Source: Kiritimatiellales bacterium (GTDB lineage Bacteria > Verrucomicrobiota > Kiritimatiellia > Kiritimatiellales > Pontiellaceae). From it: 5,657 bases of DNA. A program made the translations under genes and the position numbers. The notes beneath the pieces are model-generated. The model saw nothing but the letters and a program-made list of their open reading frames with translations, made no database searches and had not been told where the DNA came from. The stretch spans positions 1 to 5,657 of the forward strand of contig JAUUYK010000077.1 in the NCBI GenBank assembly GCA_030588285.1. Reading direction: 5' to 3'. Shown in pieces: positions 4,824 through 5,657 of the stretch. How positions within the stretch are numbered: position 1 is the stretch's first letter; every line of letters starts with the position of its first letter.

Positions 4824-5336
4824 TCATTTTTTGGCCGCCATTTTGTCTCTTTTTTTTGGAGGCAACCAAACTCGAACCTTCTTGGTCTGTACCCCCCACA
4901 TTCGAGCAAATCCGTGGTTGGGTCGATAGAGATCGATATGTGGCCCTTTTATCGCCCCTCCGGTATCTTCAACGCGGCCATAGCCATAGCCTGGAATATG
5001 CATGATGGTTCCATACGGATATAGGGTTGTATCGGCGGCAATCGTGCCCGGGCGCACCTGCGCTCCCGACGAAGTTATCCCAACGTGCTTCATTCGATAG
5101 TTAAATTTTCCGCGCTTCTGATAGGGAATAAACAAAAACCATTTATAGCTGCAGCATCGCCGACAATGGCAATAGGCGGTTGTTTTCAGCGTTACTTCAA
5201 TGGGTTGCCTTTCTTTGGGCGGACGGATCCACTTCGGAAAGTAAAATCGACTTTCCTGAACGACCCAACCCACAACCAAAACCAGGATGACGATCTTCCA
5301 TTTCCGCCCTTTTTGTTTACTTCCTCGAAGTGTCAT
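4824..5336 (-). CDS. Membrane-anchored 3D-domain protein, predicted peptidoglycan lytic enzyme
   Basis: A 170-residue protein. A Lys/Arg-rich cytoplasmic start (residues 1-14) is followed by one hydrophobic segment (about 15-26) that probably anchors it in the inner membrane with the rest outside. Residues about 47-158 match the 3D (Asp-Asp-Asp) double-psi barrel domain (PF06725), related to the catalytic domain of MltA-type lytic transglycosylases and to B. subtilis YuiC/YocH. Recognisable parts are TAYCHCRRCC (53-62), GITSSGAQVRPGTIAAD (86-102), PYGTIMHIPGYG (107-118), VEDTGGAIKGPHIDLY (122-137) and the final KKVRVWLP. The three name-giving aspartates are D102, D124 and D135, all present, so activity on peptidoglycan glycan strands is plausible. 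Cysteines 56, 58, 61 and 62 cluster before the core. The start ATG at 5336 is the only one in frame after a TGA but has no clear Shine-Dalgarno site, which fits coupling to the gene 48 bp upstream. Confidence 0.87.
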   Translation of the reverse strand: MTLRGSKQKGRKWKIVILVLVVGWVVQESRFYFPKWIRPPKERQPIEVTLKTTAYCHCRRCCSYKWFLFIPYQKRGKFNYRMKHVGITSSGAQVRPGTIAADTTLYPYGTIMHIPGYGYGRVEDTGGAIKGPHIDLYRPNHGFARMWGVQTKKVRVWLPPKKRDKMAAKK

Positions 5337-5384
5337 AGCTTTATTTCAGGGAAAGGGATTTCACCCATCCGATCTTTTTGTGAA

Positions 5385-5657
5385 TCAACGGGCGTTCAGC
5401 TGCTTCCGGAGCGATTTAAGGTCGCGTCCGACGAGGCGCACCTCAACCTTAGCATCTTCCATGCTGTCAATATTCGGGTCCATTTCAATCAATTTTTGAT
5501 AGTAGGGATCCATTTGATCTTTTCCCACGGTTTCCGAGGCAATCAAAACCGATAGCCAAGCGGAGGCATGGCGATATTTTGGACTCGGATCCGTGGCGCT
5601 CTGCGCCGCATATTCCTTCGCCGTTGGATAATCGCGCGAAACAAGCGCCATGAGTCC
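5385..5657 (-). CDS. TPR-like protein, C-terminal fragment
   Basis: The frame is open to the window edge, so the last 90 residues of a longer protein are seen; the ATG at 5651 is probably an internal Met rather than the start. The visible part is alpha-helical: DYPTAKEYAAQSATDPSPKY resembles a tetratricopeptide helix pair ending in a DP turn, and PYYQKLIEMDPNIDSMEDA resembles a second, followed by a basic tail ending LRKQLNAR. TPR proteins act as protein-interaction scaffolds, often at the envelope. No catalytic motif is visible. The stop is 48 bp before the 3D-domain gene with no terminator between, so the two are likely co-transcribed. That it is coding is fairly sure; the TPR assignment is moderate. 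Confidence 0.6.
   Translation of the reverse strand, partial: GLMALVSRDYPTAKEYAAQSATDPSPKYRHASAWLSVLIASETVGKDQMDPYYQKLIEMDPNIDSMEDAKVEVRLVGRDLKSLRKQLNAR

Noticed and set aside
5085..5555. Long plus-strand frame of 156 codons opposite the 3D-domain and TPR-like genes
   Set aside because: It is antisense to two genes with recognisable protein features and has no domain-like sequence of its own. Other plus-strand frames in the window are antisense shadows of the same kind.
1..5657. Mobile element, CRISPR array, prophage, toxin-antitoxin or defence genes
   Set aside because: No transposase or integrase frame, no regularly spaced repeats, no duplicated attachment-like sequence at the tRNA 3' end within the window, and all sizeable genes are housekeeping, envelope or unknown.

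Overview
The window looks like ordinary chromosome from a Gram-negative, probably PVC-group bacterium, with Kiritimatiellota or a relative my best guess. The evidence is an outer-membrane beta-barrel gene with a Sec signal peptide, purine-rich Shine-Dalgarno sites, intermediate base composition, and an Lrp regulator joined to a class I aminotransferase whose N-terminus resembles those I associate with that group. The lineage call is inference; no rRNA or other decisive marker is present. Every gene I can support lies on the minus strand, so transcription runs from high to low coordinates.

In the direction of transcription the layout is as follows. (1) 5657-4824: the 3' end of a TPR-like protein, then a membrane-anchored 3D-domain protein (predicted cell-wall lytic enzyme), 48 bp apart and probably one operon. 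(2) 4800-4085: a secreted protein of unknown function with its own promoter and intrinsic terminator. (3) 4043-3875: one tRNA gene with a CAT anticodon, a candidate promoter and a strong intrinsic terminator. Its acceptor stem, anticodon arm and variable loop fit tRNA-Ile2 (lysidine-modified) better than elongator tRNA-Met. (4) 3874-3688: a leader/intergenic stretch with three consecutive hairpins and a set of ATTCAA/TTGAAT repeats, not explained by any gene. (5) 3687-1708: metG, methionyl-tRNA synthetase with a C-terminal Trbp111-type tRNA-binding domain. (6) 1655-629: a TorF-like outer-membrane barrel protein with a promoter, a structured 5' leader and a clear terminator. (7) 561-1: an Lrp/AsnC regulator overlapping by 26 bp the start of a PLP-dependent aminotransferase that runs off the window, an arrangement like alaR-alaT (yugG-yugH) of Bacillus subtilis.

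The genes fall into small independent units separated by good terminators: translation (tRNA and MetRS), envelope (3D protein, secreted protein, barrel) and amino-acid metabolism (regulator and aminotransferase). I see no mobile element, CRISPR array, phage gene or defence system. The least explained part is the structured intergenic block upstream of metG. No gap between genes exceeds 300 bases.
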